Source: Brevundimonas denitrificans (GTDB lineage: Bacteria; Pseudomonadota; Alphaproteobacteria; Caulobacterales; Caulobacteraceae). Taken from it: 55,596 bases of DNA. The position numbers were made by a program, and so were the translations under genes. Location of the stretch: assembly GCF_030160755.1 (NCBI RefSeq), contig NZ_BSOY01000012.1, forward strand, positions 1 through 55,596, given 5' to 3'. The notes under the pieces are model-generated. The model saw nothing but the letters and a program-made list of their open reading frames with translations, searched no databases and was not told the DNA's origin. Shown piece by piece: positions 15,687-25,272 of the stretch (its first letter is position 1; every line of letters starts with the position of its first letter).

Positions 15687-17552
15687 ATGCGCCGTCTGCT
15701 CGTCTCGTCCGCCGCCCTTCTCGCCCTGACGGCAGGCGCGTCCGCCGCCGCCGCGCAGGACCCGCACGCCGGCCATGCCGGGGACGCCGCCCCGCCCGCC
15801 GCCGCCCAGAGCGAGGACGCGCGGCTGGCGGCGTTTTTTGAACAGGCGTTTCAGGAACGGATCGCCCTGTCGCCGCAGCAGATGACCTCGCTGGGGATCA
15901 AGACCGACTACGACCGGCTGGACGACGCCACCGACGCGGCGGCCGAGCGGGCGCTGGCCCTGGCCGAGCGGCAGCTGTTGCAGCTGAACGACCAGTTCAA
16001 TCCGCGGACCCTGAGCGCCGAGAGCCGGCTGTCGTGGCGGCTGTTCGAATACGGGGTGGAGCAGGCGCGGCTGTCGAACCGGTGGCGCGACCGGAACTAC
16101 CAGTTCGCGGCGAACGGCAATCCGACCACAAGCCTGCCGGTGTTCATGATCAACAACCACCGCGTCGACAGCGTCTCCGACGCGGAGGCCTATGTGGCGC
16201 GGCTGCGCGACGCCGAGCGGGTCATGGGCGAGATTTCCACCACCCTGCGCGCGCGGGCCGCGGCGGGGGTGATCTCGCCCCATTTCGTGTTCGGGCCCTC
16301 GATCGCCAACACCCGCAACATCATCACCGGCGCGCCCTTCGACGGCGGGGCCGACAATCCGGTCTGGGCCGATTTCCAGCGGAAGGTGGGCGCGCTGGAC
16401 GCCGACGCCGCGACCAGGGAGCGGCTGCTGGCCGAGGGCCGGGCGGCCCTGACCGGCGAGTGGAGGCGCGGCTATGAGACCGTGCTGACGGCCCTGGCCG
16501 AGGTCCAGATCCAGGCCGCCGCCATGCCGGACCGCGACGGCGGCGTCTGGCGGCTGCCCGACGGCGAGGCCTTCTACAATGCCCGTCTGCGGCTCTCGAC
16601 GACGACCGACCTGACGGCGGACCAGATCCACGAGATCGGCCTGTCGGAGGTGGCGCGGCTGCACGGCGAAATGCGGGAGATCATGACCCGGGTGGGTTTC
16701 ACCGGCTCGCTGCAGGAGATGTTCGCCTTCCTCAAGACGGACCCGCGCTTCCAGTATCCGAACACGCCGGAGGGCAAGGAAGCCTATCTGACCGACTCGC
16801 GCGCCTTCATCGCCCAGGTGATGGCGGCGGCCCCGGGGCTGTTCCACGACCTGCCCGAGGCGGCGCTCGAGGTGCGGTCGGTCGAGCCGTGGCGCGAGGC
16901 GACGGCCTCGGTCGCCTTCTACAATTCCCCGTCGCCGGACGGGTCGCGGCCCGGCATCTATTACGTCAACCTGTCGGACATGACCCAGGTGCTGAAGCCC
17001 CAGATCGAGGCGATCAGCTATCATGAGGGCGCGCCGGGCCACCATTTCCAGATCGCCTATGCGCAGGAGATGGAGGATCTTCCCCGCTTCCGCCGCTTCG
17101 GCGGTTACGGCGCCTACGCCGAGGGCTGGGGGCTGTACGCCGAGCGGCTCGGGCTGGAGATGGGTTTCTACGACGACCCCTATTCCGACTTCGGCCGGCT
17201 GTCGCTGGAGCTGTGGCGCGCGGTCCGGCTGGTCACCGATACGGGGCTGCACGCCAAACGCTGGAGCCGCGAACAGGCGATCGCCTATTTCCAGCAGAAC
17301 TCGCTGCTCAGCGAGCGCGACATCGTCAAGGAGGTCGAGCGCTATCTGACCAATCCGGGGCAGGCGACCAGCTACAAGATCGGCGAGCTGAAGATCATGG
17401 AACTGCGCGCGAGAGCCCGGGCGGCCCTGGGCGCCCGGTTCGACATCCGCGACTTCCACGCGGTGGTGCTGGGTTCGGGCTCGGTGCCGCTGGACGTGCT
17501 GGAAGACCAGGTCGACGCCTGGATCGCGGCGGGCGGCGGGGCGCCCGGCTGA
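15687..17552 (+). CDS. Secreted DUF885 family protein (putative zinc peptidase-like)
   Basis: A 621-residue periplasmic or surface protein. I start at the ATG at 15687, because it is followed at once by a clear signal peptide (MRRLLVSSAALLALTAGASA). A short His/Ala-rich segment follows, then the long helical DUF885 domain. The motif HEGAPGHH at 446-453 and a downstream GAYAEGWGLYAE are the hallmark of this family and resemble the HExxH...E zinc site of thermolysin-like and M32-type peptidases. Activity of DUF885 proteins is mostly undemonstrated, so the peptidase role is inference. It stands alone, downstream of repeat family A. Confidence 0.9.
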   Translation: MRRLLVSSAALLALTAGASAAAAQDPHAGHAGDAAPPAAAQSEDARLAAFFEQAFQERIALSPQQMTSLGIKTDYDRLDDATDAAAERALALAERQLLQLNDQFNPRTLSAESRLSWRLFEYGVEQARLSNRWRDRNYQFAANGNPTTSLPVFMINNHRVDSVSDAEAYVARLRDAERVMGEISTTLRARAAAGVISPHFVFGPSIANTRNIITGAPFDGGADNPVWADFQRKVGALDADAATRERLLAEGRAALTGEWRRGYETVLTALAEVQIQAAAMPDRDGGVWRLPDGEAFYNARLRLSTTTDLTADQIHEIGLSEVARLHGEMREIMTRVGFTGSLQEMFAFLKTDPRFQYPNTPEGKEAYLTDSRAFIAQVMAAAPGLFHDLPEAALEVRSVEPWREATASVAFYNSPSPDGSRPGIYYVNLSDMTQVLKPQIEAISYHEGAPGHHFQIAYAQEMEDLPRFRRFGGYGAYAEGWGLYAERLGLEMGFYDDPYSDFGRLSLELWRAVRLVTDTGLHAKRWSREQAIAYFQQNSLLSERDIVKEVERYLTNPGQATSYKIGELKIMELRARARAALGARFDIRDFHAVVLGSGSVPLDVLEDQVDAWIAAGGGAPG

Positions 17553-17632
17553 GGCCGGCGCGGCTGATCGCCGCGTTGGCGGAACCGGTCCGGCCCCCTA
17601 GCTCTAGAGTTCGACCTCTGTAGGAGACGCCG

Positions 17633-17965
17633 ATGCCGCTCTTGATGTGCCCCAACGACAACGCCGCCATGCAGACGCTCGAGCGGGGCGGCGTGCAGTT
17701 CGACATGTGCCCGACCTGCCGCGGCGTCTGGCTGGACCGCGGCGAGCTGGAGAAGCTGATGGACTCGGCGGCCCAGGACGGACGGGCGTCCGCGCCCCAG
17801 GCCGCGCCCCCGCCCCAGGCCCAGCCCTATCCGCCGCAGCAGCCGCCGCAGCAGCCGTGGGGCGCCCAGCCCGCCTATCGCGACGAGCGCTATCGCAGCC
17901 GCGATGACGACGACTACCGCTACAAGAAGAAGAAGCGCGACAGCATCTTCGACATTTTTGATTGA
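17633..17965 (+). CDS. TFIIB-type zinc-ribbon protein
   Basis: A 110-residue protein. Residues about 5-45 form a zinc ribbon with MCPNDNAAM and MCPTCRGVWLDRGELEKL, the standard bacterial zf-TFIIB domain. The middle is a Pro/Gln/Ala-rich disordered stretch, and the tail is charged, with RDDDDYRYKKKKRDSIFDIF. The tail ending in an aromatic/acidic cap is common in this group. The role is unknown. The zinc ribbon suggests binding to nucleic acid or protein. A good ribosome-binding site, TAGGAGA, precedes the ATG at 17633. Confidence 0.88.
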   Translation: MPLLMCPNDNAAMQTLERGGVQFDMCPTCRGVWLDRGELEKLMDSAAQDGRASAPQAAPPPQAQPYPPQQPPQQPWGAQPAYRDERYRSRDDDDYRYKKKKRDSIFDIFD

Positions 17966-17969
17966 GAAT

Positions 17970-18183
17970 TTGTCATCCCGGCCGAAGCGAAGCGCAGAGC
18001 CGGGACGGGGTGGCTCTTCCTCTGCAGCCTCCCGGAAATCGCAACGCGATTGTCCTGGAGACGGGTGGCGTTCGCGCGCGTCCTGACCTGTATCCCGGAT
18101 AGAGGCTGACGCCGCTTCCGGGAGAAAGAGGTGTGCGGGCTCCGGCGTCCCGGATCGCCGCGTCGCGGCCTCCGGGATGACAA
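17970..18183. repeat. Nested inverted-repeat element, family A copy 2
   Basis: The element begins TTGTCATCCCGG (17970-17981) and ends with the inverted CCGGGATGACAA (18172-18183). Internal pieces (CTCCCGG near 18028, CCCGGAT near 18090 and TCCCGGAT near 18147) give further pairing. It fills the gap between two convergent genes and shares its termini with 15028-15300. Confidence 0.75.
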
Positions 18184-18199
18184 GGCGCCGAGGGGTTTG

Positions 18200-19918
18200 T
18201 CAGGCGGCGAGGCCGGCGGCCTGCATCAGGCCCTTCAGCGGGGCCAGGGTTTCCGGCGCGGCGGACAGGACGGCGCGGGATTCCGGCGCGCGGAACAGTT
18301 TGACCGCCTCGGCCTTGGCGCGGTCGGCGGCCGGGCCCAGGGGCGCGGTCTCCCCGGCGGCGAGGCGCAGCAGCACCGACAGTTTCTGCAACAGCGGGGC
18401 GGGCGAGCGGGCCAGCATCATGACGATCCGGGCCTCGGCCTCGACCACGCCCCCGACGGCGCCGATGGCGGTGTTGATCTCCTCATCGTCCCGTTCCGTC
18501 AGGCCGCAGGCGCGGACGGCGCGCTGCAGCCCGGCCAGCACGCCCAGCTTCTGGGCCGCCGTCTGGGTGGTCGATTGAGCCCGCATCTCGCTCTCGAAAC
18601 GCAGCGACCCGACGCAGGCCGACAGCCAGCGGGCCGCGGAGCGTTTGTTGGCGACCCCGGTGACGTTCTCGCACAGCCGGGTCAGGGCCTCGGCCTCGCA
18701 CAGGACGGTGGTGCAGCTCTTGACGTAGGCGGCGACGAAGTCGGCGGTGACGATGGCCTTGGAGCGCTCGTTGAAGGCCGTCTGCACCTCGTCGAGGGTC
18801 AGCAGCCGACCGGCGGTGACGGTGAGGGTCATCGCCAGGGTGCGCAGGATGTCGATCTCGCCCGCGGCGTCGTTGGGGCGCAGGCGGCGGGGGCTCATCA
18901 GCTCGCGCAGGACCATGCGGGCGAGGGCGGCCGAGAGCAGGGGGAAGTGACCGGCCTCGAGCCGGGCCCCGAGACGGGCGGCGGGGCCGTCGACGGCCGG
19001 CACCTGCAGCGCCAGTCGGGGATCCTGGGCGATCAGGGCGTTGATCTCGCGCGGCGCCACCATGCGGACCACGGCGGCCAGGGAGGCCCCCTGGTCAAGG
19101 GAGGGCCCCAGCATGTCGGCCAGGCTGGTCCGGGCCCCCAGCATCTCGCACAGCAGTTGTTCGATCGGCACCATGACCATGGCGCGGGGGGCGCCGTCCA
19201 TGGGCGCGCGTTCCGCCAGATCCATCAGCCGGTCGAGGCGCGGCCGTCCGCCGCGCAGGCCCTTCAGGGCGCCGCAAACGACCCCGCCCATGATGAAGGC
19301 GCGATCCGGCTGGCCGGCCATGCGATGGGCGATGTCGGCGATCGAACAGTCTTCGAGGCTGGGGAAGAGGTTGCGCCGCCCGGCCGCGACGACACGCTCC
19401 ACGGCCTGATCCGACAGTTTCTGATAGTGCCGCATCAGATCATGGACCGGCTGGCCCACGTCCTGGCTCTCGGGCACGGCGATCTTCTGGATGGCGTGCT
19501 GAAGCTCGACGCCCGAGGCTTCCAGCTTTTCGGCCAGGTCGGGACGGTGCAGCAGTTCGAAGGCGGTGACGCCGTTGCGCCCCAGCCAGTCCTCCAGCAC
19601 CCGGCTGATCGTCTCGCGGGCATGGGGGGCGTAGAAATCCTGCGGCGCCGAACAGCGCGGTCCGGCCTGGTCCTCGGGCACGACCCGCTTGCGCTGGACC
19701 TCGGGCGCGCCGCGCGTGAGCACGGTGACGCTGTTGAATTCCATTGTGTCCGGGTCGAGCGTCTCCTTCGTCACGCGCACGGCGGCGGCGCGGTCGTCGG
19801 AGAGCATGTCCTCGGCGGTCTGGACGGCGTGGGCGCGGTCCTCCGTCGCCATCTGGAGACTCCAGGGCGCCGGCGCGGTCTTGCGGATATAGACTTCGTA
19901 GTGGACAGGGCCGGCCAT
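18200..19918 (-). CDS. Conserved-looking hypothetical protein divergent from chvI
   Basis: A 572-residue soluble protein that I do not recognise. It is largely alpha-helical, with no signal peptide or membrane segment. The N-terminal 70 residues (GPVHYEVYIRKTAPAPWSL, then AVQTAEDML) look like a small alpha/beta module, and the rest is long helices (for example ARETISRVLEDWLGR, then HAIQKIAVP). No catalytic motif is evident. I start it at the ATG at 19918. The frame stays open for another 300 codons upstream but would run through chvI on the other strand, so that extension is a shadow. Codon use matches the neighbours. It shares a ~170-base promoter region with chvI. Confidence 0.75.
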   Translation of the reverse strand: MAGPVHYEVYIRKTAPAPWSLQMATEDRAHAVQTAEDMLSDDRAAAVRVTKETLDPDTMEFNSVTVLTRGAPEVQRKRVVPEDQAGPRCSAPQDFYAPHARETISRVLEDWLGRNGVTAFELLHRPDLAEKLEASGVELQHAIQKIAVPESQDVGQPVHDLMRHYQKLSDQAVERVVAAGRRNLFPSLEDCSIADIAHRMAGQPDRAFIMGGVVCGALKGLRGGRPRLDRLMDLAERAPMDGAPRAMVMVPIEQLLCEMLGARTSLADMLGPSLDQGASLAAVVRMVAPREINALIAQDPRLALQVPAVDGPAARLGARLEAGHFPLLSAALARMVLRELMSPRRLRPNDAAGEIDILRTLAMTLTVTAGRLLTLDEVQTAFNERSKAIVTADFVAAYVKSCTTVLCEAEALTRLCENVTGVANKRSAARWLSACVGSLRFESEMRAQSTTQTAAQKLGVLAGLQRAVRACGLTERDDEEINTAIGAVGGVVEAEARIVMMLARSPAPLLQKLSVLLRLAAGETAPLGPAADRAKAEAVKLFRAPESRAVLSAAPETLAPLKGLMQAAGLAA

Positions 19919-20092
19919 GGAACGCTCACAGTTTGAGCCTCCACCATGACGCCAAGGGTTTAAGGTCAGGTTTCGTTGCGCATTGTCGCGGCGCAGCCCA
20001 TGTTTTGCGCCGTAATCTCTCCACGATGTTTTAGAACGGTACCGCTTGCCGCGCGTTGAGATGGCGAACGATCCGTCTGCAAGGAGCCCGAC

Positions 20093-20797
20093 TTGGCCAA
20101 CATCACCCTGGTTGACGACGACGAGAACATCGTCGCCTCCGTCTCGCTGGCGCTGGAAAGCCATGGCCACAAGGTCACGGCCTGGCACGACGGGGCCTCG
20201 GGCCTCGAGGCGCTGGAAGCCAGCCCGCCCGATCTGGCCATCCTTGATGTGAAGATGCCGCGCATGGACGGGATGGAGGTGCTGCGCCGCCTGCGTCAGA
20301 CCTCGCAGATTCCCGTGATCATGCTGACGTCCAAGGATGAGGAGATCGACGAGATCCTCGGCTTCAACCTCGGCGCCGACGACTATATCCACAAGCCGTT
20401 CAGCCAGCGTCTGCTGATCGAGCGGGTCAAGGCCCTGCTGCGCCGCACGGGCGCCGACGGCGGCGAGCCCGAGCCCTCGGGCGAAGGCTCCACCAAGGCG
20501 ATCAAGCGCGGCAAGCTGTCGATGGACCCGGCCCGCCACGAGAGCACCTGGGAGGGCAAGCCGGTCAAGCTGACCGTGACCGAGTTCCTGCTGCTCCAGG
20601 CCCTGGCCCAGCGGCCCGGCTTCGTGAAGAGCCGCGACAACCTGATGGACGCCGCCTACGACGATCAGGTCTATGTCGACGACCGCACTATCGACAGCCA
20701 CGTCAAACGCATGCGGAAGAAATTCCGGGTGGTCGACCCCGAGTTCGACGCCATCGAGACCCTGTATGGCGTTGGATACCGCTATCGCGAAAGCTGA
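20093..20797 (+). CDS. chvI: Response regulator ChvI
   Basis: A 234-residue OmpR/PhoB-type regulator. The receiver domain (about 1-118) has acidic residues D8-D10, the phosphoacceptor Asp52 in LAILDVKMP, Thr in MLTSKDEE and Lys in YIHKPF. The C-terminal winged helix (about 135-232) ends in LYGVGYRY. The overall sequence follows ChvI/ExoS-ChvI systems, which control envelope, acid-stress and exopolysaccharide genes in alphaproteobacteria. The start is TTG at 20093, with a perfect AAGGAG (20081-20086) six bases upstream. The rare start codon may hold down its level. It is the first gene of the chvI-chvG-hprK-EIIA-ptsH operon. Confidence 0.95.
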   Translation: MANITLVDDDENIVASVSLALESHGHKVTAWHDGASGLEALEASPPDLAILDVKMPRMDGMEVLRRLRQTSQIPVIMLTSKDEEIDEILGFNLGADDYIHKPFSQRLLIERVKALLRRTGADGGEPEPSGEGSTKAIKRGKLSMDPARHESTWEGKPVKLTVTEFLLLQALAQRPGFVKSRDNLMDAAYDDQVYVDDRTIDSHVKRMRKKFRVVDPEFDAIETLYGVGYRYRES

Positions 20798-22406
20798 ACC
20801 GCTCCCGCCGGGAGACGCTGAACCCCGCCGACGCCTGAAACGCTTCGGCGGGTCGCGGCTGGGCGGGCTGATTCTCGCCCTCAACCTGCTCAGCCTGCTG
20901 ATCCTGTTCGTCGGCGCCCTGCTGCTCAACGAGTGGAGCCGGGGCCTGATCCAGGCGCGTCAGGAGACGCTGCTCGCCCAGGCCGAACTGCTGGCCAATG
21001 TGCTGGCCGACAAGGAATATACGGTCGGCGAACCGACGCCGCAGTTCAACGTCGAGAAGGCGCCGCTGCTGCTGCGCGACAATTTCATTCCCGTGGGACA
21101 GCGGGCCCGTCTGTTCGACATCGACGGCATCATCGTCGCCGACAGCTATGCGGTGACCGAAGTCATTCCGGGCCAGGCGCTGCCGCCCGCGCGCCCGGCA
21201 GGCAGCCCGCTTCCGCGCCCGGACCCCAAGGCCGAAAGCCGAAACGTCGCGGAACTGGAGCAGGCCCGCGCGACCCTGGCGGCCGAGGTGGAACGCGCGC
21301 TGGACGGTGAGCCGCAGGCGACGGTGCGGCCGTCCGAAAGCGGTGATCGCGTGGTGTCCGTCTCCATTCCCGTCCGCCATGTGCAACAGGTGCTGGGCGT
21401 TCTGACGCTCGAGGCCGGGGACGTGGACGAGACCCTGTCCGCCCAGCGCCGCGCCCTGATGCCCTTCGCCCTGGTGGCGCTGGCGGTGAACCTGCTGGGG
21501 TCGCTGCTGATGCATCTGTTCGTGGCGCGGCCGGTGATGCGGCTGTCGGCGGCGGCGGACGAGGTCCGGCTGCAGCGGGCCCGGGCCATCTCCCTGCCCG
21601 ATCTCGAAAGCCGCAAGGACGAGATCGGCGACCTGGCCCGGTCGCTGGAGACGATGACCGAGACCCTGTCGGACCGGATGGACGCCATCGAGGCCTTCGC
21701 CGCCGACGTCTCTCATGAGATCAAGAATCCCCTGACCTCGATCCGTTCGGCGCTGGAGACCCTGCCGCTGGTCAAGACGGCGGCCCAGCGCGAGAAGCTG
21801 ACCAATCTGCTGCAACAGGATGTGCGGCGGCTGGACCGGTTGATCACCGACATCTCCAACGCCTCGCGGCTGGACGCCGAGCTGAACCGCGACCGGCCGC
21901 GCGCCATCGACCTGACCCAGCTGCTGACCGAGATCGTCGGCGTCTATGAGGCCGGGCTGAAGCCGGGCGAGGCGCATGTGACCTTTGAGGCCCCGACCGG
22001 CGGTCACGTCCAGATCATGGGCCGCGACGGGCCGCTGGGGCAGGTGTTCCGCAATCTGATCGACAACGCCCGCTCGTTCAGCCCCCCCGGCGGCGTGGTG
22101 CGGCTGTCGCTGGGCCGCGACGATATGGATCCGGAGCGGCCGGTTCGCGTGCGAATCGATGACGATGGGCCGGGCATTCCGCCGGAGAATCTCGAGACGG
22201 TGTTCGAACGGTTCTACACCGCCCGCCCGCGGGGCACGGCGTTCGGGGCCAATTCGGGGCTGGGGCTGTCGATCGTGCGTCAGATCGTCGAGGCCCATGG
22301 CGGCCATGTCCGGGCCGCCAACCGGCCGGATGCGGCGGGCGGCGTCGCCGGCGCTCGCTTCGAGGTCGCCCTGCCCGCGGCGCCGGGATCGGGCCGGCGC
22401 ACATGA
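20766..22406 (+). CDS. chvG: Sensor histidine kinase ChvG
   Basis: A 546-residue inner-membrane kinase. Membrane segments lie at about 33-55 and 232-254 and flank a periplasmic sensor region of ~175 residues that contains a Pro-rich loop. The HAMP and dimerisation region follows, with the H-box [13 protein letters not shown] and phosphorylated His317. N-box [12 protein letters not shown]1 DDGPGIP, an F-box and G2 SGLGLSI complete the ATPase domain. In this family a periplasmic repressor, ExoR, can hold ChvG inactive; no exoR is in the window. The only plausible start, ATG at 20766, lies inside the 3' end of chvI (32-base overlap), so expression is probably coupled. Confidence 0.94.
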   Translation: MALDTAIAKAEPLPPGDAEPRRRLKRFGGSRLGGLILALNLLSLLILFVGALLLNEWSRGLIQARQETLLAQAELLANVLADKEYTVGEPTPQFNVEKAPLLLRDNFIPVGQRARLFDIDGIIVADSYAVTEVIPGQALPPARPAGSPLPRPDPKAESRNVAELEQARATLAAEVERALDGEPQATVRPSESGDRVVSVSIPVRHVQQVLGVLTLEAGDVDETLSAQRRALMPFALVALAVNLLGSLLMHLFVARPVMRLSAAADEVRLQRARAISLPDLESRKDEIGDLARSLETMTETLSDRMDAIEAFAADVSHEIKNPLTSIRSALETLPLVKTAAQREKLTNLLQQDVRRLDRLITDISNASRLDAELNRDRPRAIDLTQLLTEIVGVYEAGLKPGEAHVTFEAPTGGHVQIMGRDGPLGQVFRNLIDNARSFSPPGGVVRLSLGRDDMDPERPVRVRIDDDGPGIPPENLETVFERFYTARPRGTAFGANSGLGLSIVRQIVEAHGGHVRAANRPDAAGGVAGARFEVALPAAPGSGRRT

Positions 22407-22834
22407 CCGCCGCCCAGCCGCTGCACGCCACCGCCGTGGCGCAATGGCGACCCGGGATCGGCTGGCGCGCCATCCTGATCAGCGGACCGTCGGGCGCGGG
22501 CAAGAGCGACCTGGCGCTGCGGCTGATCGGGCGCGGCTGGCGGCTGGTGGCGGACGACTATGTCCATGTCTTCGCCTCGGGCGAGGCGCTCTACGCCACG
22601 GCGCCGGATACGATCCGGGGACGAATCGAGGCCCGCGGCCTCGGGATCATCGGGGCCTGCGTGCAGGGCGTGGTGCGGCTGGTCCTCGCCGTCGAGCTGA
22701 CAGACCCGACTCCGGAGCGGCTGCCGGACCCGGATGAGCGGCGCCTCGCGGGCCGGTGCGTGCCGCTGCTCCGGCTGAGGGGATTTGAGGCCTCGGCGGT
22801 CGAAAAGGTCGCGGCGGCCATCGCCCCGCTTTAA
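22403..22834 (+). CDS. hprK: HPr kinase/phosphorylase, short alphaproteobacterial form
   Basis: A 143-residue protein equal to only the C-terminal catalytic domain of Gram-positive HprK. It has the P-loop GPSGAGKS at 28-35, the HprK segment LVADDYVHVF, and GRIEARGLGIIG, the family signature. It phosphorylates the regulatory serine of HPr. Lacking the N-terminal domain is normal for alphaproteobacteria. It overlaps chvG by ATGA (22403-22406). The C-terminus here ends early, soon after the RLAGRCVPLLRL segment, so ligand control may differ. Confidence 0.93.
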   Translation: MTAAQPLHATAVAQWRPGIGWRAILISGPSGAGKSDLALRLIGRGWRLVADDYVHVFASGEALYATAPDTIRGRIEARGLGIIGACVQGVVRLVLAVELTDPTPERLPDPDERRLAGRCVPLLRLRGFEASAVEKVAAAIAPL

Positions 22835-22921
22835 CCCGGCGCGGACTTGGGCTATTCCGCCCGGCTTGCGGCGCGCTCAAGGGCGGCCGGACGCGGGGGC
22901 GAAAGTCTTGGTGAAGCCTTC

Positions 22922-23326
22922 ATGATCGGCTTGGTGATCGTCACCCACGGGGGCCTGGCCTCCGAATTTCTCGCGGCCATGGAGCATGTGGTGGGACCCC
23001 AGCGCGGGGTCGCGGCCATCTGCATCGGGCCCGAGGACGACATGGAACGGCGCCGCCGCGACATCGTCGACGCCGCCGCGGCCGTCAACGACGGCGACGG
23101 CGTCATCCTGCTGACCGACATGTTCGGGGGCACGCCGTCCAACCTGGCCATATCGGTGATGGAAGAGACCCGCGCCGAGGTCATCGCCGGGCTCAACCTG
23201 CCCATGCTGATCAAACTGGCCAGCGTGCGCGGCCGCGAACCGCTGGAAGCCTGCGTCGCCCATGCCCAGGACGCCGGTCGCAAATACATCTCGGTCGCCA
23301 GCTGGGTGCTTCAGGGCGAGAAATGA
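22922..23326 (+). CDS. PTS EIIA component, mannose family (PtsM-like)
   Basis: A 134-residue EIIA-Man-type domain. The active His9 is in IVTHGG, and DMFGGTPSNLA is the family core. There is no EIIB or EIIC partner, so it is a regulatory EIIA rather than part of a sugar transporter. Phosphate probably passes from EI to HPr to this protein, and the phosphorylation state reports carbon or nitrogen status. I chose the ATG at 22922; the earlier frame is not conserved. It overlaps ptsH by ATGA (23323-23326). Confidence 0.93.
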   Translation: MIGLVIVTHGGLASEFLAAMEHVVGPQRGVAAICIGPEDDMERRRRDIVDAAAAVNDGDGVILLTDMFGGTPSNLAISVMEETRAEVIAGLNLPMLIKLASVRGREPLEACVAHAQDAGRKYISVASWVLQGEK

Positions 23327-23595
23327 CGGCAAGCGCCACGGCCAACATCTGCAACACCCGCGGCCTTCACGCCCGCGCCTCGGCCAAATTCGTCAAACTG
23401 GCCTCGACCTTCGACGCCGAGGTCCATGTCACCCGTGACGGCGTCACGGTGAACGCCCTGTCGATCATGGGCCTGCTGATGCTGGGCGCCGGCAACGGCT
23501 GCACCATCGACATCTCCGCCGAGGGCGCGGAGGCCGAGGCCGCCGTGGCCGCCCTGGCCGAGCTGGTCGAGCGGAAATTCGACGAGGACCAGTAG
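23323..23595 (+). CDS. ptsH: HPr phosphocarrier protein
   Basis: A 90-residue HPr. His16 in RGLHARA takes phosphate from enzyme I, and Ser47 in VNALSIMGLLML is the HprK target site. Both are intact, so both modes of control are possible. It is the last gene of the operon. It is coupled to the EIIA gene and ends immediately next to the convergent trhO stop, with no spacer. No enzyme I gene (ptsI or ptsP) is in the window. Confidence 0.95.
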   Translation: MTASATANICNTRGLHARASAKFVKLASTFDAEVHVTRDGVTVNALSIMGLLMLGAGNGCTIDISAEGAEAEAAVAALAELVERKFDEDQ

Positions 23596-24552
23596 TCAGT
23601 CTTCGGACGGCGTCTGGACCGCCCCGATGTGCGCCAGGCCGCGAAGCGCGGCGATCTCCACCTGTTTCGCCCGTTCGAGATAGCGGGCGCGGTCCGCCTC
23701 GGTCCGGCTGTCGGCGCAGCGGTCGCAGCAGACCCCCTCGACATAACGCGGCGACGCCCGGCCGGCCTCGCTGACCGGCATGCGGCAGCCCCGGCAAAGG
23801 CTGTGGCTGCCCGGGGTCAGGCCGTGGCCGACGGCGACCCGCTCGTCGAAGACGAAACACTCGCCCCGCCACAGGCTGTCCGTCTCCGGGGTCGTCTCGA
23901 GATAGCGCAGGATGCCGCCCTCCAGATGGAAGACGTCCTGCACGCCCTCGGCCCTGAGGAAGGCGGTGGCCTTTTCGCAGCGGATGCCGCCGGTGCAGTA
24001 CATGGCTACCTTCGGCGGCGTCGGCCCGTCGAGCAGGGCGCGGCCTTCGGTCCGGAACCAGTCGGGGAAGTCGCGAAAAGCCCGCGTATTGGGCTGGATC
24101 GCTCCCTCGAAGGCGCCGACGGCGGCCTCATAGTCGTTTCGGGTGTCGATCACGACCACGTCCGGCTGCCGGATCAGGGCGTTCCAGTCGGCGGGCGCGA
24201 CATAGGTCCCGGCGTTGGCGACCGGATCGAGATCCGGCTGCCCCATGGTGACGATCTCGGGCTTGATCCGGACCTTCATGCGGTGGAACGGCATGGCGGC
24301 GGCGTCCGCGAATTTCACCTCGAGGGCCGCGAAGCCGGGCAGGGCGCGGATCTCCGCCAGCACCCGGTCGATGGAGGCTTCGGGTCCCGCGATGGTGCCG
24401 TTCAGCCCCTCATGCGCGACCAGAAGGGTGCCGCGCACATCCGGGCGGCACAGGGCCTCGAGCCGGGCGCGCACGGCCTTGCAGTCGGCGATGGCCGCGA
24501 ACCGGTAGAGGGCGGCGACGCGGACGGGGGATGGGTCGTGGGAAACGGCCAC
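23596..24552 (-). CDS. trhO: tRNA U34 hydroxylase, rhodanese-like (TrhO/YceA)
   Basis: A 318-residue protein of the UPF0176 family. The rhodanese domain has the active cysteine C186 in [11 protein letters not shown], and the N-terminal acylphosphatase-like domain carries ALYRFAAI and HEGLNGT. TrhO makes 5-hydroxyuridine at tRNA wobble position 34 using O2. The C-terminal tail has CRGC and CCDRC, a cysteine-rich, probably zinc-binding element. It is convergent with ptsH with zero spacing. The gene upstream on this strand is the tRNA-Ala gene. Confidence 0.93.
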   Translation of the reverse strand: MAVSHDPSPVRVAALYRFAAIADCKAVRARLEALCRPDVRGTLLVAHEGLNGTIAGPEASIDRVLAEIRALPGFAALEVKFADAAAMPFHRMKVRIKPEIVTMGQPDLDPVANAGTYVAPADWNALIRQPDVVVIDTRNDYEAAVGAFEGAIQPNTRAFRDFPDWFRTEGRALLDGPTPPKVAMYCTGGIRCEKATAFLRAEGVQDVFHLEGGILRYLETTPETDSLWRGECFVFDERVAVGHGLTPGSHSLCRGCRMPVSEAGRASPRYVEGVCCDRCADSRTEADRARYLERAKQVEIAALRGLAHIGAVQTPSED

Positions 24553-24614
24553 AGAAGGGCATCCTGCTTCGCGCTACCGGGCCTGCCCTGCGAAGCGCGC
24601 CGCGCGAAGCAGGG

Positions 24615-24690
<76 letters not shown>

Positions 24691-24859
24691 CCTTACCCCG
24701 TTGGACAATGGGGCGCAGGCGAGGGCGCGACATACGAGGGGCGGGGCGGGAGTGTCAACGGGGTTGGCGCAGCCGGGGCCTGCGACGCCGGAATCGTTGG
24801 ACGGACGGCGCGGTCAAGGTAGAAGCGGGACAGATCAGGTTTCGGGAGCATCGGAAAGC

Positions 24860-25180
24860 ATGGCGGCGATCATCGGTTTCATCTTCTTCGTCATCGATGC
24901 CTTGCTGGGGCTGCTGGTGCTGGCCATCATCGTCAGCGCGATTCTGAGCTGGCTGTTCGCCTTTGATGTCATCAACCATCGCAATCGGTTCGTGAACCAG
25001 CTCGCGGATTTCCTCGACAGGGTCACCGGTCCGGTGCTGCTGCCGTTCCGCAAGGTCATTCCGTCCCTGGGCGGCATGGACATCACGCCGATCATCGTCC
25101 TGATCCTGATCCACGGCGTGCGGGTCTATCTCCTGCCTGCCTCGCACGCGGCGCTTCTGACACTCTTCGGGGCTTACTGA
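24860..25180 (+). CDS. YggT family membrane protein
   Basis: A 106-residue protein with two YggT-type hydrophobic units, about residues 4-32 and 75-100. FDVINHRNRFVNQLADFLDRV lies between them with the family signature TGPVLLPFRKVIPSLGGMD, whose key residues are P, R and P. YggT/Ycf19 proteins are linked to membrane organisation, osmotic tolerance and, in some bacteria, cell-division components. The exact role is unknown. The start is the ATG at 24860. Confidence 0.9.
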   Translation: MAAIIGFIFFVIDALLGLLVLAIIVSAILSWLFAFDVINHRNRFVNQLADFLDRVTGPVLLPFRKVIPSLGGMDITPIIVLILIHGVRVYLLPASHAALLTLFGAY

Positions 25181-25272
25181 CCGACCGCCTGTCATCGGGC
25201 CTTGCACCGTCCGGCGAGGGTCCTAAGGTGCCGCTCCGACCGGGCCTCCCGCCCGCCAGCCAACCGGAATTC

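Noticed and set aside
19919..20929. N-terminal extension of the 18200-19918 gene to 909 residues
   Set aside because: It would run antisense through chvI and its sequence loses natural composition; the ATG at 19918 gives a sensible protein.
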